A stretch of DNA of 64,000 nt from Manganibacter manganicus (GCF_002075885.1 NZ_MDET01000001.1:62001-126000), one strand, 5' to 3'; counted from the first letter of the stretch, positions 25,058-37,119 are shown. Numbers and translations: made by a program. The notes: generated from the letters alone by a model not told the origin.

Positions 25058-26763
25058 TCGGAAAGCTCGGCAAGCCGCTGAAACGCGGTACGACGACAGC
25101 GGACGACGGTTCCATCGTGGTGGACAGCGCCCGCAAGGCATCGGGAGGCAATGGCCGCGCGCGCGTCGCGATGACCATTGCGGTTTTCTTCGCCATCTAC
25201 GCCACGATTGCCGGGCGGCTGGTCTATTTCGGCCTTAAGGATATCGACGATTCAGGGCCGCCGCAAAGCCGCGTCACCGCCTCGCGCCCGGATATTCTCG
25301 ACCGCAACGGCGAGGTGCTGGCCACCGATATCAAGACGTTCTCGCTGTATGCCGAACCGCGCCGTATCGTCGACGCCGACGAGGCGATCGAGAAACTCGC
25401 GACCGTGCTTCCCGACATCGACTACGAGCAGGCTTACCGCAAGCTGAAGAGCGGTGCGGGTTTCGTGTGGCTGCGGCGCCAACTTACACCGAAGCAGCAA
25501 AGCGAAATCTTCGCGCTCGGCATTCCCGGTGTTGGTTTCCGCAGCGAAAAGCGCAGGTTTTATCCGAGCGGTTCGACATCGGGTTATGTGGTCGGACTCA
25601 CCAATATCGACAACAAAGGTATCTCCGGCATGGAGAAATACCTGGACGATCAGGGCCTGACCGATCTCCAGTCGGTGGGGTTGGCCACGGACATGAAACC
25701 GGTTCGCCTGTCGATCGACCTCAGGGTTCAGCATGTGGTGCATGATGAAATCACGGCCGGAATGGCGCGCTATCATGCAATTGCCGCCGGTGCGGTCGTG
25801 CTCAACATCAAGACCGGTGAAGTGCTGGCCATGGCCTCGGTGCCGGATTTCGACCCGAACAATCCGTATAATGTCGAGGATAAGGATCGGCTGAACCGCA
25901 TGTCCGCCGGCCTCTACGAAATGGGCTCGACCTTCAAGAGCTTCACCACCGCCATGGCGCTGGATTCCGGCAAGGTGACGATGGACACCAAGCTCGACGC
26001 CACCAAGCCGCTGCGCATCGCCGGCCAGACCATCCATGACTTCCATGGCAAGCATCGCTGGCTGACAATTCCGGAGATCTTTATCTACTCGTCCAATATC
26101 GGCTCTGCGCGGGAGGCCGATGTCGTCGGCATCGACGGGCATCGCGAATTCCTGCATCGTCTCGGGATCCTCGAACGAATGGATACGGAACTGCCCGAAG
26201 TGGCCCGTCCGACCGAGCCGAAAGTGTGGAAGAAGATCAACTCCATCACCATTGCCTTCGGTCACGGCGTCTCGACCACCCCGCTCCAGACCGCGGTGGG
26301 CTGCGCTGCGCTGATGAGCGGTTTCCTGATCGAACCGACATTCCTGATGCGCACCCCGCAGGAGGCGATGGAGGTGGCGAAGCGCGTGGTGAAGGACAGC
26401 ACTGTGAGCGCCATGCGCTATGTCTACCGGCTCAATGCGGTGAAGGGTTCCGGCCGCAAGGCGCTTGTTCCGGGCTATCGGGTCGGCGGCAAGACCGGCA
26501 CGGCCGAGAAGGTGGTCAACGGACGCTATTCGCACGATAAGAATTTCAATGCTTTCGTGGCCGCGTTTCCGATGGATGATCCGGAATATATCGTGCTCAC
26601 CATCGCCGACGAGCCGAAAGCGGAAAAGCCCGGCATGGGAGAAACGGCGGCTTGGAACGCTGGCGTCATTGCCCACAACATCATCGCCCGCTCGGCTGCC
26701 ATGCTTGGTGTGAAGCCAGATTTCAGCCATGAAGATGCGGCAACGCTGGTTTCGTATGAATGA
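25054..26763 (+). CDS. ftsI: division-specific transpeptidase FtsI (PBP3)
   Basis: A 569-residue class B penicillin-binding protein. One N-terminal transmembrane helix (about 38-58), a pedestal domain beginning at RPDILDRNGEVLA, then the transpeptidase domain with the active-site motifs Ser292-x-x-Lys (GSTFKSF), SSN (near 346) and KTGT at about 480. It cross-links septal peptidoglycan with FtsW. It overlaps ftsL by ATGA. An 85-base gap follows before murE, the first sizeable gap in the cluster. Confidence 0.96.
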   Translation: MIGKLGKPLKRGTTTADDGSIVVDSARKASGGNGRARVAMTIAVFFAIYATIAGRLVYFGLKDIDDSGPPQSRVTASRPDILDRNGEVLATDIKTFSLYAEPRRIVDADEAIEKLATVLPDIDYEQAYRKLKSGAGFVWLRRQLTPKQQSEIFALGIPGVGFRSEKRRFYPSGSTSGYVVGLTNIDNKGISGMEKYLDDQGLTDLQSVGLATDMKPVRLSIDLRVQHVVHDEITAGMARYHAIAAGAVVLNIKTGEVLAMASVPDFDPNNPYNVEDKDRLNRMSAGLYEMGSTFKSFTTAMALDSGKVTMDTKLDATKPLRIAGQTIHDFHGKHRWLTIPEIFIYSSNIGSAREADVVGIDGHREFLHRLGILERMDTELPEVARPTEPKVWKKINSITIAFGHGVSTTPLQTAVGCAALMSGFLIEPTFLMRTPQEAMEVAKRVVKDSTVSAMRYVYRLNAVKGSGRKALVPGYRVGGKTGTAEKVVNGRYSHDKNFNAFVAAFPMDDPEYIVLTIADEPKAEKPGMGETAAWNAGVIAHNIIARSAAMLGVKPDFSHEDAATLVSYE

Positions 26764-26848
26764 TTCTTGAACGGCGTCGATACTCACCCCCTGCCTGCCC
26801 GGCCAAGCGGCGTGGCGCGCCCCAATTCGTTGCGATGACTGGATTTCC

Positions 26849-28315
26849 ATGAAGCTCAAAGACCTAGCCGGTGTCCTGCCTGCCAAGGGGACAAGCGCCC
26901 TGGATGTGGACGTGGCCGGACTTTCCGCCGATTCGCGGCAGATCGGTCCCGGCATGGTGTTCTTCGCGCTGGCCGGCACGAAGGCCGATGGCGCGCGCTT
27001 TGCCGCCGATGCGGTGGCCCGCGGGGCCGTGGCCGTGGTGGCCGCGCCGGGTGCGGCGCTGGAAGGCTTGGGTGTGCCGGTGATGAGTGCCGACGATCCA
27101 AGGCTGGCCCTTGCGCTTTCGGCGGCACGCTTCTTCGGCCGCCAGCCTGAAACCATGGTCGCGGTGACGGGCACCAGCGGCAAGACTTCCGTTGCCGCCT
27201 TCACGCGCCAGATATGGGAGCACGCTGGCCTTGCTGCGGCGTCGATCGGCACGACGGGCGTGGTGGCGCCCGGCCGCAACGATTACGGTTCGTTGACGAC
27301 GCCCGATCCGGTGGCGCTGCATCGGCTGCTCGCCGAACTCGCCGAGGCGGGCGTTACCCACGCGGCGATGGAGGCGTCCAGCCATGGCCTCGACCAGCGC
27401 CGGCTCGACGGCGTGCGGCTGGCCGCCGGCGCCTTCACCAATCTTGGCCGCGACCATATGGATTATCATCCGACGATGGAGGACTATCACCGCGCCAAGC
27501 TGCGGCTGTTCGATACGCTTCTGCCGAAGGGCGCGCCGGCCGTGATCTTTGCCGACGACGCCTGGTCGGAGCTGACGGTGCGGGCGGCAAGGGCGGCCGG
27601 GCTGGATGTTCTGACCGTTGGCAGGGGCGGGGCCTTCCTGCAACTCAAGCGCGTCGAGCATGAGCGGCATCGCCAGCGCGCGGAGATCGAGGCCGGAGGC
27701 ACGCTTTACGAAATCGATCTGCCGCTGGCCGGCGATTTCCAGATTTTCAATGCGCTGGTGGCGGCAGGGCTTGCGATCTCTACCGGAACGCCGGCGGCCA
27801 AGGCCTTGCACGCACTGGAAAAATTGAAAGGCGCGCCGGGGCGGCTCGATCTTGTCGGCACCACGACTGAGGGCGCGCCGGTCTATGTCGATTATGCCCA
27901 CAAGCCCGACGCGCTGGAAAATGTGCTGGCATCCGTGCGGCCCTTCACCACCGGCCGCGTGGTGGTGGTGTTCGGCTGCGGCGGCGACCGTGACCGCGGC
28001 AAGCGCCCGATCATGGGCGAGATTGCCACGCGCCTTGCCGATGTCGTCGTCGTTACCGATGACAATCCGCGCTCGGAGGCGCCGGCCGAAATCCGCGCGG
28101 CTATCCTGGCGGCAGCGCCCGATGCCATCGAGATCGGCGACCGCCGCCAGGCAATCGAAGAGGCGGTCGGCATGTTGCATGCAGGCGATACGCTGATCGT
28201 TGCCGGCAAGGGGCATGAAGAAGGACAGACCGTTGGCGACCGGACCCTGCCGTTCTCTGATCATGAGGCGGTGCGCGCGGCGCTCGGAATGGTATTGGAG
28301 GAAACCGGCGCATGA
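26849..28315 (+). CDS. murE: UDP-MurNAc-L-alanyl-D-glutamate:meso-diaminopimelate ligase
   Basis: A 488-residue Mur ligase that adds the third stem-peptide residue in the cytoplasm. The ATP-binding loop is GTSGKTS (about 109-115). The substrate-selecting motif DNPR (about 407, DDNPRSEAP) specifies meso-diaminopimelate and not lysine, as expected for a Gram-negative. Its stop overlaps murF by ATGA (28312-28315). Confidence 0.96.
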   Translation: MKLKDLAGVLPAKGTSALDVDVAGLSADSRQIGPGMVFFALAGTKADGARFAADAVARGAVAVVAAPGAALEGLGVPVMSADDPRLALALSAARFFGRQPETMVAVTGTSGKTSVAAFTRQIWEHAGLAAASIGTTGVVAPGRNDYGSLTTPDPVALHRLLAELAEAGVTHAAMEASSHGLDQRRLDGVRLAAGAFTNLGRDHMDYHPTMEDYHRAKLRLFDTLLPKGAPAVIFADDAWSELTVRAARAAGLDVLTVGRGGAFLQLKRVEHERHRQRAEIEAGGTLYEIDLPLAGDFQIFNALVAAGLAISTGTPAAKALHALEKLKGAPGRLDLVGTTTEGAPVYVDYAHKPDALENVLASVRPFTTGRVVVVFGCGGDRDRGKRPIMGEIATRLADVVVVTDDNPRSEAPAEIRAAILAAAPDAIEIGDRRQAIEEAVGMLHAGDTLIVAGKGHEEGQTVGDRTLPFSDHEAVRAALGMVLEETGA

Positions 28316-29745
28316 GCATGCTCTGGACCTCGGATGCGCTGGTCGCGGCCATGGACGGGCGGCCGCTCGGTCAGCTGCCGCAGGGTATCACCGGAATTTC
28401 CATCGACAGCCGCACGCTGAAACCCGGTGAGGCTTTCTTCGCAATCAAGGGCGAGACGATGGACGGCCATGATTTCGCGACCGCCGCCACCAAGGCGGGC
28501 GCGGGCGTGCTGGTGGTGGCGCAGGGGCGATTGCCGGCGCTCGGCCGGCTGACCGCGCCGATGATCGTCGTGCCGGACGTGCTGGAAGCGATGGTCAAGC
28601 TCGGCGTCGCCGCACGGGCACGCACAAAGGCAAAGATCATCGCCGTGACGGGTTCCGTCGGCAAGACCACCACCAAGGAGGCGCTGCGCCATGTGCTTGC
28701 CGCACAGGCCAAGGTGCATGTCTCGGACAAATCCTTCAACAATCATTGGGGCGTGCCGCTGACTTTGGCGCGCATGCCCGAGGATTGCGATTATGCCGTG
28801 TTCGAGATCGGCATGAACCATCCCGGTGAGATCCGTCCGCTGGTCAGGATGGTGCGTCCGCATATTGCGTTGATCACGATCATCGCCCCGGCGCATCTCG
28901 GTTTTTTCCGCAACCTCGACGAAATCGCCAAGGCCAAGGCCGAAATCTTCGAGGGCGTGGTGCGGGGCGGGGCAGCGCTGCTCAACCGTGACGATCCGCG
29001 TTCGCGCCTGCTGGGAAAGATGGCGCGTGAAGCCGGCATCGAACACCTCTACGGCTTCGGCGAGAACACGCGCGCCACCTATCGGCTTATGAATTGCGTG
29101 CTCGATGCCGATCACTCGATCATGACGGCGAAAATTGCCGGGCAAGAGGTTGTCGCGCGGATCGGCGCGCCGGGCCGCCATATCGCGCAAAACGCATTGG
29201 CCGTGTTGGGGGTCGTGCATCTTGCCGGCGCCGATGTCGCGCGCGCCGCGCAGGCGCTGGGCGATCTGGCGCCGGAGAGAGGGCGGGGGCAGCGTCATGT
29301 CCTGGCGCATCCCGAAGGGCCCTTTACCCTTATCGACGAAAGCTACAACGCCAATCCGACCTCGATGAAGGCGGCGCTGGACCTTTTGGCCACGACGCCG
29401 GTTTCCGGCGATGGCCGCCGCATCGCCGTGCTGGGCGATATGCTGGAACTCGGCTCGCATTCGGCCAAGCTGCATGCCGCGCTGGCCAATTTCGTCACCG
29501 ATGCGAACGTCGATGTCGCGTTTCTCGGCGGGCCGGAGATGAGGGCGCTGACGGATGCCCTGCCGAGTGATGTTGCAGTCGAGCACCGCGACAGCGCCGA
29601 CGAACTCAAACCGATGCTTCTGGATGCGATCAGGCCGGGCGACGTGGTCATGGTCAAGTCATCCAAGGGTATCGGCTTTTCCAGACTGGTCGAGGCCATG
29701 CTCAAGACATTTCCGGCGCAGCGCGTCGGGCAGCCAGACATTTAG
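28312..29745 (+). CDS. murF: UDP-MurNAc-tripeptide:D-alanyl-D-alanine ligase
   Basis: A 477-residue Mur ligase that adds D-Ala-D-Ala and completes the UDP-MurNAc-pentapeptide. ATP loop [11 protein letters not shown] (about 113-123), [11 protein letters not shown], and the C-terminal [13 protein letters not shown] typical of MurF. It is coupled to murE by ATGA; mraY follows after 23 bases. Confidence 0.95.
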   Translation: MSMLWTSDALVAAMDGRPLGQLPQGITGISIDSRTLKPGEAFFAIKGETMDGHDFATAATKAGAGVLVVAQGRLPALGRLTAPMIVVPDVLEAMVKLGVAARARTKAKIIAVTGSVGKTTTKEALRHVLAAQAKVHVSDKSFNNHWGVPLTLARMPEDCDYAVFEIGMNHPGEIRPLVRMVRPHIALITIIAPAHLGFFRNLDEIAKAKAEIFEGVVRGGAALLNRDDPRSRLLGKMAREAGIEHLYGFGENTRATYRLMNCVLDADHSIMTAKIAGQEVVARIGAPGRHIAQNALAVLGVVHLAGADVARAAQALGDLAPERGRGQRHVLAHPEGPFTLIDESYNANPTSMKAALDLLATTPVSGDGRRIAVLGDMLELGSHSAKLHAALANFVTDANVDVAFLGGPEMRALTDALPSDVAVEHRDSADELKPMLLDAIRPGDVVMVKSSKGIGFSRLVEAMLKTFPAQRVGQPDI

Positions 29746-29768
29746 GCGGAATCGGGGGACGAAACCGC

Positions 29769-30851
29769 ATGCTTACGCTTCTTGTCGACTTCGCAGACCA
29801 GATCACGGTCTTCAACGTCTTCCGCTACATCACCTTTCGAACCGGCGGCGCGCTGATCACTGCCGCGCTGATCGTTTTCATTTTCGGCCCGGCCATCATC
29901 AATTCACTCAGGCTGCGTCAGGGCAAGGGCCAGCCGATCCGCGCCGACGGACCGCAGACCCATTTCAAGAAGGCCGGCACGCCGACCATGGGCGGGCTGA
30001 TGATGCTCACCGGCATCATCATTTCGTCGCTGCTGTGGGCGAACCTGTCCAGTGTCTATGTCTGGGTCGTGCTTCTGGTGACGCTCGGCTTCGGCGGCAT
30101 CGGTTTTTATGACGACTATCTCAAGGTGACGAAACAATCGCATCTGGGCTTTTCCGGCAAGGCGCGGCTGGCGCTCGAATTCGTCATCGCCGGCATTGCC
30201 GCATGGATCATCATGCATAACGGCCAGGAGCCGTTTTCCTCGTCGCTCACATTTCCCTTCGCCAAGGAATTCTTGATCAATCTCGGCTGGTTCTTCATTC
30301 CCTTCGGCGCCTTCGTCATGGTGGGCGCCGGCAATGCCGTGAACCTGACCGACGGTCTCGACGGGCTGGCGATCGTGCCGATCATGATCGCGGCCGCATC
30401 CTTCGGCGTCATCGCCTATCTGTCCGGCAACGCGGTGTTCGCCGAATATCTGCAAATTCATTTCGTGCCCGGCACCGGCGAACTGTCGGTGATCCTCGGC
30501 GCGGTTATCGGTGCGGGCCTCGGCTTTCTGTGGTTCAACGCGCCGCCGGCGGCGATCTTCATGGGCGACACGGGTTCACTGGCGCTGGGTGGCTTGATCG
30601 GCACGGTGGCCGTCTCGACCAAGCACGAGATCGTGCTGGTCATTGTCGGCGGCCTGTTCGTACTGGAAATCCTTTCGGTCATCATCCAGGTCGGCTATTT
30701 CAAGATGACCGGCAGGCGCGTCTTCCTGATGGCGCCGATCCACCATCATTTCGAGAAGCTTGGCTGGACCGAAAGCCAGGTGGTGATCCGCTTCTGGGTC
30801 ATCGCGGTGATGCTGGCATTGATCGGCCTTTCCACCCTCAAGCTCAGATAG
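29769..30851 (+). CDS. mraY: phospho-MurNAc-pentapeptide transferase MraY
   Basis: A 360-residue polytopic enzyme (about ten helices) that transfers phospho-MurNAc-pentapeptide to undecaprenyl phosphate to make lipid I. Conserved loops: [10 protein letters not shown] (cytoplasmic, near residue 75), [18 protein letters not shown] (about 192, Mg2+-binding) and the HHHFE motif near 325. Length and topology fit the family. Confidence 0.96.
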   Translation: MLTLLVDFADQITVFNVFRYITFRTGGALITAALIVFIFGPAIINSLRLRQGKGQPIRADGPQTHFKKAGTPTMGGLMMLTGIIISSLLWANLSSVYVWVVLLVTLGFGGIGFYDDYLKVTKQSHLGFSGKARLALEFVIAGIAAWIIMHNGQEPFSSSLTFPFAKEFLINLGWFFIPFGAFVMVGAGNAVNLTDGLDGLAIVPIMIAAASFGVIAYLSGNAVFAEYLQIHFVPGTGELSVILGAVIGAGLGFLWFNAPPAAIFMGDTGSLALGGLIGTVAVSTKHEIVLVIVGGLFVLEILSVIIQVGYFKMTGRRVFLMAPIHHHFEKLGWTESQVVIRFWVIAVMLALIGLSTLKLR

Positions 30852-30864
30852 GATCGCGGTCGCG

Positions 30865-32268
30865 ATGATCCCCGCCACGTCATTTTCCGGCAAGCGCGTC
30901 GCCCTGTTCGGGCTCGGCGGTTCGGGCGTCGCCACGGCGCGCGCGCTCATCGAGGGAGGTGCCGATGTTGTCGGTTGGGACGACAATCCCGGCAGCGTGA
31001 CCAAGGCTCAGGCCGAGGGCATCGGCACCGCCGATCTGCGCGCCGAGGACTGGGGCAATTTTGCCTCCCTGGTATTGTCGCCCGGCGTGCCGCTTACCCA
31101 TCCCAAGCCGCACTGGACGGTGGAGCTTGCACGCGGCTCGGGCGTCGAAATCATCGGCGATGTCGAGCTTTTCGTGCGCGAGCGCACACGACAGGCCCCG
31201 ACCGCGCCGTTCATTGCCATAACCGGCACCAACGGCAAATCGACGACTACGGCGCTCGCCGCCCATATCCTGAAATCGGCGGGCCGCGATGCCCAGATGG
31301 GCGGCAATATCGGCCGTGCGGTGATGACGCTTGATCCGCTGGCGCCGGATCGCAACTATGTCGTGGAATGCTCCTCCTACCAGATCGATCTCGCGCCCTC
31401 GATCAATCCGACTGCCGGCATCCTGCTCAACCTGACGCCGGACCATCTCGACCGCCACGGCACCATGCAGCACTACGCCTTGATCAAGGAACGGCTGGTG
31501 GCCGGATCGGAGACGGCGATCATCGGCGTTGACGATTCCTGGTGCGCGCAGATCGCCGACCGGCTGGAGCGCGCCGGCAAGCCGGTGGTGCGCATTTCCA
31601 AGCGGCTGCCTCTGGCCGATGGCTATTTCGCGGATGGCAGCAATCTCATGGAAGCCATCGACGGCCGCTACAGCCGCATCGCCTTCCTCGAAGGCATTGG
31701 TTCACTGCGCGGCCAGCATAATGCGCAGAATGCGCTCGCGGCGGTCGCCGCCTGTCTCAAGGTCGGGCTTGAGCTTGGCGAAATCCAATCCGGACTGGAA
31801 AGCTTTCCCGGTCTTGCGCACCGGATGGAGCAGGTCGGCCGCAAGGATCATATCTTGTTTGTCAACGATTCCAAGGCGACCAACGCCGATGCGGCGGCAC
31901 CGGCTCTTTCCAGCTTTGCACGGATCTACTGGATTGCCGGCGGCCTGCCCAAGGAAGGCGGCATCGAGCCTCTGCGCGGCTTCTTTCCGCGCGTCGCCAA
32001 AGCCTATCTGATCGGCGAGGCCGCGCCGGTCTTCGCGGCGACGCTTGGCGAAGCGGCATCTTATGAGATTGCCGGCACGCTTGCGGCGGCTGTCGAGCAT
32101 GCGGCGGCCGATGCCGCCGGCGATGCGTGCGGCGAGGCGGTGGTGCTGCTTTCACCGGCTTGCGCCAGCTTCGATCAGTTCAAGAATTTCGAGGTCCGCG
32201 GCGAAGCCTTCAGGCAAGCCGTGAACGCTATCGAAGGCGTGAAACCCATCAAAGGGAGCATGGTCTAA
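30865..32268 (+). CDS. murD: UDP-MurNAc-L-alanine:D-glutamate ligase
   Basis: A 467-residue Mur ligase adding D-glutamate. N-terminal nucleotide-binding fold [20 protein letters not shown] loop GTNGKSTT (about 120-127), [19 protein letters not shown] and [10 protein letters not shown] are the MurD marks. The first two bases after its stop lead straight into the ftsW start (32270). Clear assignment. Confidence 0.96.
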   Translation: MIPATSFSGKRVALFGLGGSGVATARALIEGGADVVGWDDNPGSVTKAQAEGIGTADLRAEDWGNFASLVLSPGVPLTHPKPHWTVELARGSGVEIIGDVELFVRERTRQAPTAPFIAITGTNGKSTTTALAAHILKSAGRDAQMGGNIGRAVMTLDPLAPDRNYVVECSSYQIDLAPSINPTAGILLNLTPDHLDRHGTMQHYALIKERLVAGSETAIIGVDDSWCAQIADRLERAGKPVVRISKRLPLADGYFADGSNLMEAIDGRYSRIAFLEGIGSLRGQHNAQNALAAVAACLKVGLELGEIQSGLESFPGLAHRMEQVGRKDHILFVNDSKATNADAAAPALSSFARIYWIAGGLPKEGGIEPLRGFFPRVAKAYLIGEAAPVFAATLGEAASYEIAGTLAAAVEHAAADAAGDACGEAVVLLSPACASFDQFKNFEVRGEAFRQAVNAIEGVKPIKGSMV

Positions 32269-32269
32269 A

Positions 32270-33430
32270 ATGGCGCAGGCAAGCCGACTTGACAGAAGCC
32301 CGGTCGCGGTCTGGTGGTGGACCATAGACCGATGGTTCCTCGCCGCATTCCTGTTGCTGATGGGGCTCGGCATCGTGCTCTCCTTTGCCGCGAGCCCGGC
32401 GGTGGCGGAACGTATCGGCCTCGATTCTTTCCACTTCGCGGATCGCCAGATCATCTATACCATTCCGGCGCTTGGCGTGATGCTGGCCGTTTCATTCCTC
32501 GACGCGCGCCAGATCAGACGCCTGTCGCTGGCCATTTTATGCGTCATGCTCGTGCTGATGGTGGCCGTGCTTTACATCGGCGTCGAGGTCAAGGGCGCGC
32601 GGCGCTGGGTGTCGATCATCGGGCTATCGATCCAGCCGTCCGAATTCCTCAAGCCGGCTTTCGTCGTGGTATGCGCCTGGCTGTTTGCCGAGCACAAGCG
32701 CCAGCCCGACATTCCGGGCAATTTGTTTTCCATGATCCTTTTGGTGCTGGTCATATCGCTTCTGATCGCGCAGCCGGACCTCGGACAGACCATGCTGGTT
32801 TCCGGCACATGGGGCATCATGTTCTTCATGGCCGGCCTGTCATGGATATGGATCGTTCTGCTGGGTGCCGGCGGCGTTTTGGGCCTATTCGCCGCCTATG
32901 AAGTGTTTCCGCACGTTTCGGGCCGCATCAACCGCTTCCTGACCGGCGAGGGCGACACCTATCAGGTGGACATGGGGCGCGAGGCGCTCATCAATGGCGG
33001 CTGGTTCGGCGTCGGGCCGGGCGAAGGCACCTATAAGCGCCTTATTCCCGACAGCCATGCCGACTTCGTCTTTGCGGTAGCCGGCGAGGAGTTTGGCCTG
33101 GTTCTGTGTTTCTTCATCATGCTCATCTTTGCCTTTATCGTCATCCGCGGATTGAACAAGGCGCTCAAGGAGCAAGATGACTTTACCCGCTATGCGGTGG
33201 GCGGACTGGTGACGGTGTTCGGCCTGCAGGCAATCATCAACATGTGCGTCAATCTGCAACTCATCCCGGCCAAGGGCATGACCTTGCCGTTCATCTCCTA
33301 TGGCGGCTCGTCACAGATCGCGATCGCGCTTTCGATGGGCATGGTGCTGGCGTTGACACGCAAGAAGCCGGAACGGCGCAAATCGCTCGGACTCGCCGAT
33401 TTCGTGCAGCGCACCATGGCGGCGGAATAG
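32270..33430 (+). CDS. ftsW: septal peptidoglycan polymerase FtsW
   Basis: A 386-residue SEDS glycosyltransferase with about ten transmembrane helices that polymerises lipid II at the septum together with FtsI. Marks of the family: GARRWVSI, QPSEFLKPAFV, IAQPDLGQTMLV, LINGGWFGVGPGEGTYK and LPFISYGGSSQIA. It starts one base after the murD stop; only nine bases separate it from murG. Confidence 0.95.
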   Translation: MAQASRLDRSPVAVWWWTIDRWFLAAFLLLMGLGIVLSFAASPAVAERIGLDSFHFADRQIIYTIPALGVMLAVSFLDARQIRRLSLAILCVMLVLMVAVLYIGVEVKGARRWVSIIGLSIQPSEFLKPAFVVVCAWLFAEHKRQPDIPGNLFSMILLVLVISLLIAQPDLGQTMLVSGTWGIMFFMAGLSWIWIVLLGAGGVLGLFAAYEVFPHVSGRINRFLTGEGDTYQVDMGREALINGGWFGVGPGEGTYKRLIPDSHADFVFAVAGEEFGLVLCFFIMLIFAFIVIRGLNKALKEQDDFTRYAVGGLVTVFGLQAIINMCVNLQLIPAKGMTLPFISYGGSSQIAIALSMGMVLALTRKKPERRKSLGLADFVQRTMAAE

Positions 33431-33439
33431 TCGCGGCCA

Positions 33440-34567
33440 ATGAGCAAAGGAACGATCCTTCTTGCGGCGGGTGGAACCGGCGGGCATCTTTTTCCGGCTG
33501 AAGCGCTGGCGCATGCGCTGAACCAGCGCGACTGGAGCGTGCATCTGGCGACAGATGAGCGCGTCGAGCGTTTTGCGGCGAATTTTCCGGCAGAAGAGGT
33601 GCATCGCATCCGCTCGGCCACGTTCGGCTCGAAGAATCCCGTCGCTCTCGCCCGCGCGCTCTGGACGATCTGGGGCGGCGTGCGCCAGGCGTCGGCGGTC
33701 ATTCGCCGGATCAGGCCGGCAGCCGTGGTCGGCTTTGGCGGCTATCCGACGCTACCGCCGCTCTATGCGGCGACGCGGCGTGGTGTGCCAACCCTGATCC
33801 ACGAGCAGAACGCGGTGATGGGGCGGGCGAACAGGGCGCTGGCCAGCCGGGTCAGCGCCATTGCCGGCGGCTTCCTGCCTGAAGATGAAAGTGTAGCCGG
33901 CGCCAGGACCGTCATTACCGGCAATCCGGTCCGGCCGCAGGTGCTCGCGGCTGCCGCCACGCCTTATGCGCCGTCGTCCGCCGGCACGCCGTTCCGGCTT
34001 CTCGTCTTCGGCGGCAGCCAGGGCGCGAAGTTCTTTTCCGACGCCGTTCCGCAGGCGGTGGCGCGGCTGTCTTCGCCGGCGCGCGGGCAATTGGTGGTGA
34101 CGCAGCAGGCGCGCGCCGACGATGCCGAGCGGGTCAAGGCGATCTATGCCGAACTTGGGGTGCGTGCCGAGGTCTCGCCTTTCTTCACCGATATGGCGGC
34201 GCATCTGGCGGCGGCGCATCTGGTAATTTCGCGCTCCGGCGCATCCACGGTGTCGGAGATCGCGGTTATCGGCCGCCCGGCGCTTCTGGTGCCTTACCCG
34301 CATGCGCTCGACCACGACCAGGCGGCGAACGCGGCGGCATTGGCGGCGGCCGGAGGGGCTGAGGTGCATCCGCAATCCACGCTTTCGACGGAGAGGATCG
34401 CGGCGCTGTTAAGTGCGGCGATGGCCGAACCGCAACGGCTGGCGACAATGGCCGCGGCGGCGAAGTCGGTGGGCCGGCCGGAAGCGGTACGGTTGCTCGC
34501 CGATTTCACAGAGGCTATTGCCTCGGGCAGATCGATTGAGGATTTCAGGAAGGAAGCGCGCGCATGA
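33440..34567 (+). CDS. murG: lipid II synthase MurG (GlcNAc transferase)
   Basis: A 375-residue GT28 glycosyltransferase on the inner face of the membrane. It adds GlcNAc to lipid I to make lipid II. Glycine-rich loops: [12 protein letters not shown] (11-22) and [11 protein letters not shown] (about 191-201), with the acceptor-site [12 protein letters not shown]. Its stop overlaps the murC ATG by four bases. Confidence 0.96.
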   Translation: MSKGTILLAAGGTGGHLFPAEALAHALNQRDWSVHLATDERVERFAANFPAEEVHRIRSATFGSKNPVALARALWTIWGGVRQASAVIRRIRPAAVVGFGGYPTLPPLYAATRRGVPTLIHEQNAVMGRANRALASRVSAIAGGFLPEDESVAGARTVITGNPVRPQVLAAAATPYAPSSAGTPFRLLVFGGSQGAKFFSDAVPQAVARLSSPARGQLVVTQQARADDAERVKAIYAELGVRAEVSPFFTDMAAHLAAAHLVISRSGASTVSEIAVIGRPALLVPYPHALDHDQAANAAALAAAGGAEVHPQSTLSTERIAALLSAAMAEPQRLATMAAAAKSVGRPEAVRLLADFTEAIASGRSIEDFRKEARA

Positions 34568-35967
34568 AGATGCCGCAGACTATCGGCCTCGTGCATTTCA
34601 TCGGCATTGGCGGCATTGGCATGAGCGGCATTGCCGAGGTGCTGCACAATCTCGGCTACAAGGTTCAGGGATCGGACCAGGCGGAAGGCGCCAATGTGCA
34701 GCGGCTGCGCGAGAAAGGCATCGAATGCTTTGTCGGCCATAGCGCAGAGAATCTCGGCGATGCCGAGGTGGTTGTGGTGTCCACCGCCATCAAGAAGGAC
34801 AATCCGGAACTGATCGGCGCGCGCGAACGGCTTTTGCCGGTGGTGCGCCGCGCCGAGATGCTGGCCGAACTGATGCGTTTCCGTCAGGCCGTTGCCATCG
34901 GCGGCACGCATGGCAAGACCACGACCACCTCCATGGTGGCGACGCTGCTCGAGGCCGGCGGGCTCGACCCGACCGTCATCAATGGCGGCATCATCAATGC
35001 CTACGGCACCAATGCGCGCATGGGCGACGGTGAGTGGATGGTGGTGGAGGCCGATGAGAGCGACGGCACCTTCCTCAAACTGCCGGCGGACATTGCCGTC
35101 GTCACCAATATCGACCCCGAGCATCTCGATCATTACGGCTCCTTCGACAAGGTGCGTGATGCGTTCAAGCAGTTTGTCGAGAACGTGCCGTTCTACGGCT
35201 TCGGCGTCATGTGTATCGATCATCCGGAGGTGCAGGCGTTGGTCGGACGCATCGGCGACCGGCGCGTCATCACCTATGGCGAGAACGCGCAGGCCGACGT
35301 GCGCTTCGTCAATCATCGCGTCAACGGCGCGTCGTCGGAGTTCGACGTCACCATCCGCGCGCGCAAGGGCGGCGGCCAGACATTGATCGAAGGCCTCAGG
35401 CTGCCGATGCCCGGCCACCACAATGTCTCCAACGCCACAGCGGCGATCGCAGTAGCGCATGAACTCGGCCTTTCGGCCGACGCGATCCGCAAGGGGCTTT
35501 CCTCCTTCGGCGGCGTCAAGCGCCGCTTCACCCACACCGGCTCGTGGAACGGTGTCGAGATATTCGACGATTACGGCCACCATCCGGTCGAGATCAAGGC
35601 GGTGCTGAAGGCGGCGCGCGGCGCGGCCAGGGGGCGCGTCATCGCCATCGCCCAGCCGCACCGCTACACCCGTTTGCACGACCTGTTCGAGGATTTCGCC
35701 GTCTGCTTCAACGATGCCGATACGGTGGCGATAGCGCCCGTCTATTCAGCCGGCGAAGAGCCGATCGATGCGGCGACTTCGGATGCGCTGGTTTCGCGCA
35801 TCCGTGCTGGCGGCCATCGCGACGCGCGCTATATCGAAGGCCCGCAGGCCATTGCGCCGCTGGTGCGCGATCTCGCCAAGCCGGGCGATTTCGTCGTCTT
35901 CCTCGGTGCCGGCAACATCACGCAATGGGCCTATGCGCTGCCGAAGGAACTGGGCGAGGGCGCATGA
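34564..35967 (+). CDS. murC: UDP-MurNAc:L-alanine ligase
   Basis: A 467-residue Mur ligase that adds the first stem amino acid. The N-terminal [15 protein letters not shown], the ATP loop GTHGKTTT (114-121), [10 protein letters not shown] and the C-terminal [11 protein letters not shown] are diagnostic. It overlaps murG upstream and murB downstream (both ATGA), so the three are coupled. Confidence 0.97.
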   Translation: MKMPQTIGLVHFIGIGGIGMSGIAEVLHNLGYKVQGSDQAEGANVQRLREKGIECFVGHSAENLGDAEVVVVSTAIKKDNPELIGARERLLPVVRRAEMLAELMRFRQAVAIGGTHGKTTTTSMVATLLEAGGLDPTVINGGIINAYGTNARMGDGEWMVVEADESDGTFLKLPADIAVVTNIDPEHLDHYGSFDKVRDAFKQFVENVPFYGFGVMCIDHPEVQALVGRIGDRRVITYGENAQADVRFVNHRVNGASSEFDVTIRARKGGGQTLIEGLRLPMPGHHNVSNATAAIAVAHELGLSADAIRKGLSSFGGVKRRFTHTGSWNGVEIFDDYGHHPVEIKAVLKAARGAARGRVIAIAQPHRYTRLHDLFEDFAVCFNDADTVAIAPVYSAGEEPIDAATSDALVSRIRAGGHRDARYIEGPQAIAPLVRDLAKPGDFVVFLGAGNITQWAYALPKELGEGA

Positions 35968-36932
35968 CCGGAGGTGGCGAGGCGCTTGTTGCAAAACTCG
36001 GCGACAGGCTTGCCGGCCTGCGCGGGCGCATCACGCCCAACGCCGAGATGGACAAGATCACCTGGTTTCGTGCCGGCGGCATGGCCGATGCGCTGTTCCA
36101 GCCCGCCGACGAGGAAGATCTCGCCGCCTTCCTGAAGGCGGTGCCGCGCGACATTCCCCTGATGGTGGTCGGCATCGGCTCCAACCTTCTGGTGCGCGAC
36201 GGCGGCATTCCCGGTTTCGTGATACGGCTTTCGGCCAAAGGGTTCGGCGAGGCGCGGGCGCTTTCCGACACTCGCATCCAGGCCGGCGCGGCAACGCCTG
36301 ACAAGCGGGTTGCAGCGGCGGCACTGGAGGCCGGCATCGGCGGTTTTCATTTCTATCACGGCATTCCCGGCGCCATCGGCGGGGCGCTGCGTATGAATGC
36401 AGGCGCCAATGGCGTCGAGACTCGCGAGCGCGTGGTCGAGGTGCGGGCGCTCGACCGTGAGGGCCGACTGCATGTGCTGTCCAATGCGGATATGGGCTAT
36501 GCCTACCGCCATTCCTCCGTGCCCGCGGATTTCATTTTCACGTCCGCCGTGCTGGAAGGCTACGGGCAAGACCGCGAGACGATCCGCGCCGCCATGGATG
36601 GCGTGCAGCATCACCGCGAGACGGTGCAGCCGATCCGCGAGAAGACCGGTGGCTCGACCTTCAAGAATCCCGAAGGCACGTCCGCCTGGAAGGAAATCGA
36701 CAAGGCTGGTTGTCGTGGCCTGATGGTGGGCGGGGCGCAGATGTCGCCCATGCACTGCAATTTCATGATCAACACCGGTGCGGCCACCGGTTACGAACTC
36801 GAATATCTCGGCGAGACGGTACGCGCGCGCGTGCTGGAAAACTCCGGCATCCGGCTCCATTGGGAGATCAAGCGCATTGGCGATTTTCGCCCCGGCCATG
36901 AGGTACAGGAGTTTCTCGGGCAGTTGCTGTAG
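35964..36932 (+). CDS. murB: UDP-N-acetylenolpyruvoylglucosamine reductase
   Basis: A 322-residue FAD enzyme that reduces UDP-GlcNAc-enolpyruvate to UDP-MurNAc. [13 protein letters not shown], the FAD-binding [13 protein letters not shown], the [16 protein letters not shown] loop, and the catalytic serine in GGSTFKNP near residue 232 fit the family. It starts inside the murC stop (ATGA). A 236-base gap with clustered GANTC sites follows before ddlB. Confidence 0.95.
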   Translation: MTGGGEALVAKLGDRLAGLRGRITPNAEMDKITWFRAGGMADALFQPADEEDLAAFLKAVPRDIPLMVVGIGSNLLVRDGGIPGFVIRLSAKGFGEARALSDTRIQAGAATPDKRVAAAALEAGIGGFHFYHGIPGAIGGALRMNAGANGVETRERVVEVRALDREGRLHVLSNADMGYAYRHSSVPADFIFTSAVLEGYGQDRETIRAAMDGVQHHRETVQPIREKTGGSTFKNPEGTSAWKEIDKAGCRGLMVGGAQMSPMHCNFMINTGAATGYELEYLGETVRARVLENSGIRLHWEIKRIGDFRPGHEVQEFLGQLL

Positions 36933-36981
36933 TGGTTAGCCGCCTTTCCGGCGAATTATTTGCCCTGTTTTCACGGAAAGT

Positions 36982-37119
36982 GAATCTCCGCGAATCCTAG
37001 GCCCTTGTCAGGGAATCAACTCTCTGATTCTTTGGGCATAGAGCGTTTCCTGATTTGAGTCGTTCGACGCGTGACCGCGTTTTCCGCTTGGGGGGTAGCC
37101 TGCCGGGAGACTCGGACTC
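36982..37119. promoter_or_regulatory. cluster of seven GANTC (CcrM methylation) sites upstream of ddlB
   Basis: GANTC sites start at 36982, 36992, 37013, 37026, 37057, 37109 and 37115. About one per 256 bases would be expected by chance, fewer in GC-rich DNA. CcrM adenine methylation of GANTC in promoters ties division genes to replication in alphaproteobacteria. The cluster fills the only sizeable gap inside the dcw cluster, so a promoter for ddlB-ftsQ-ftsA-ftsZ is likely here; its -35 and -10 elements are not clear. Confidence 0.6.
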
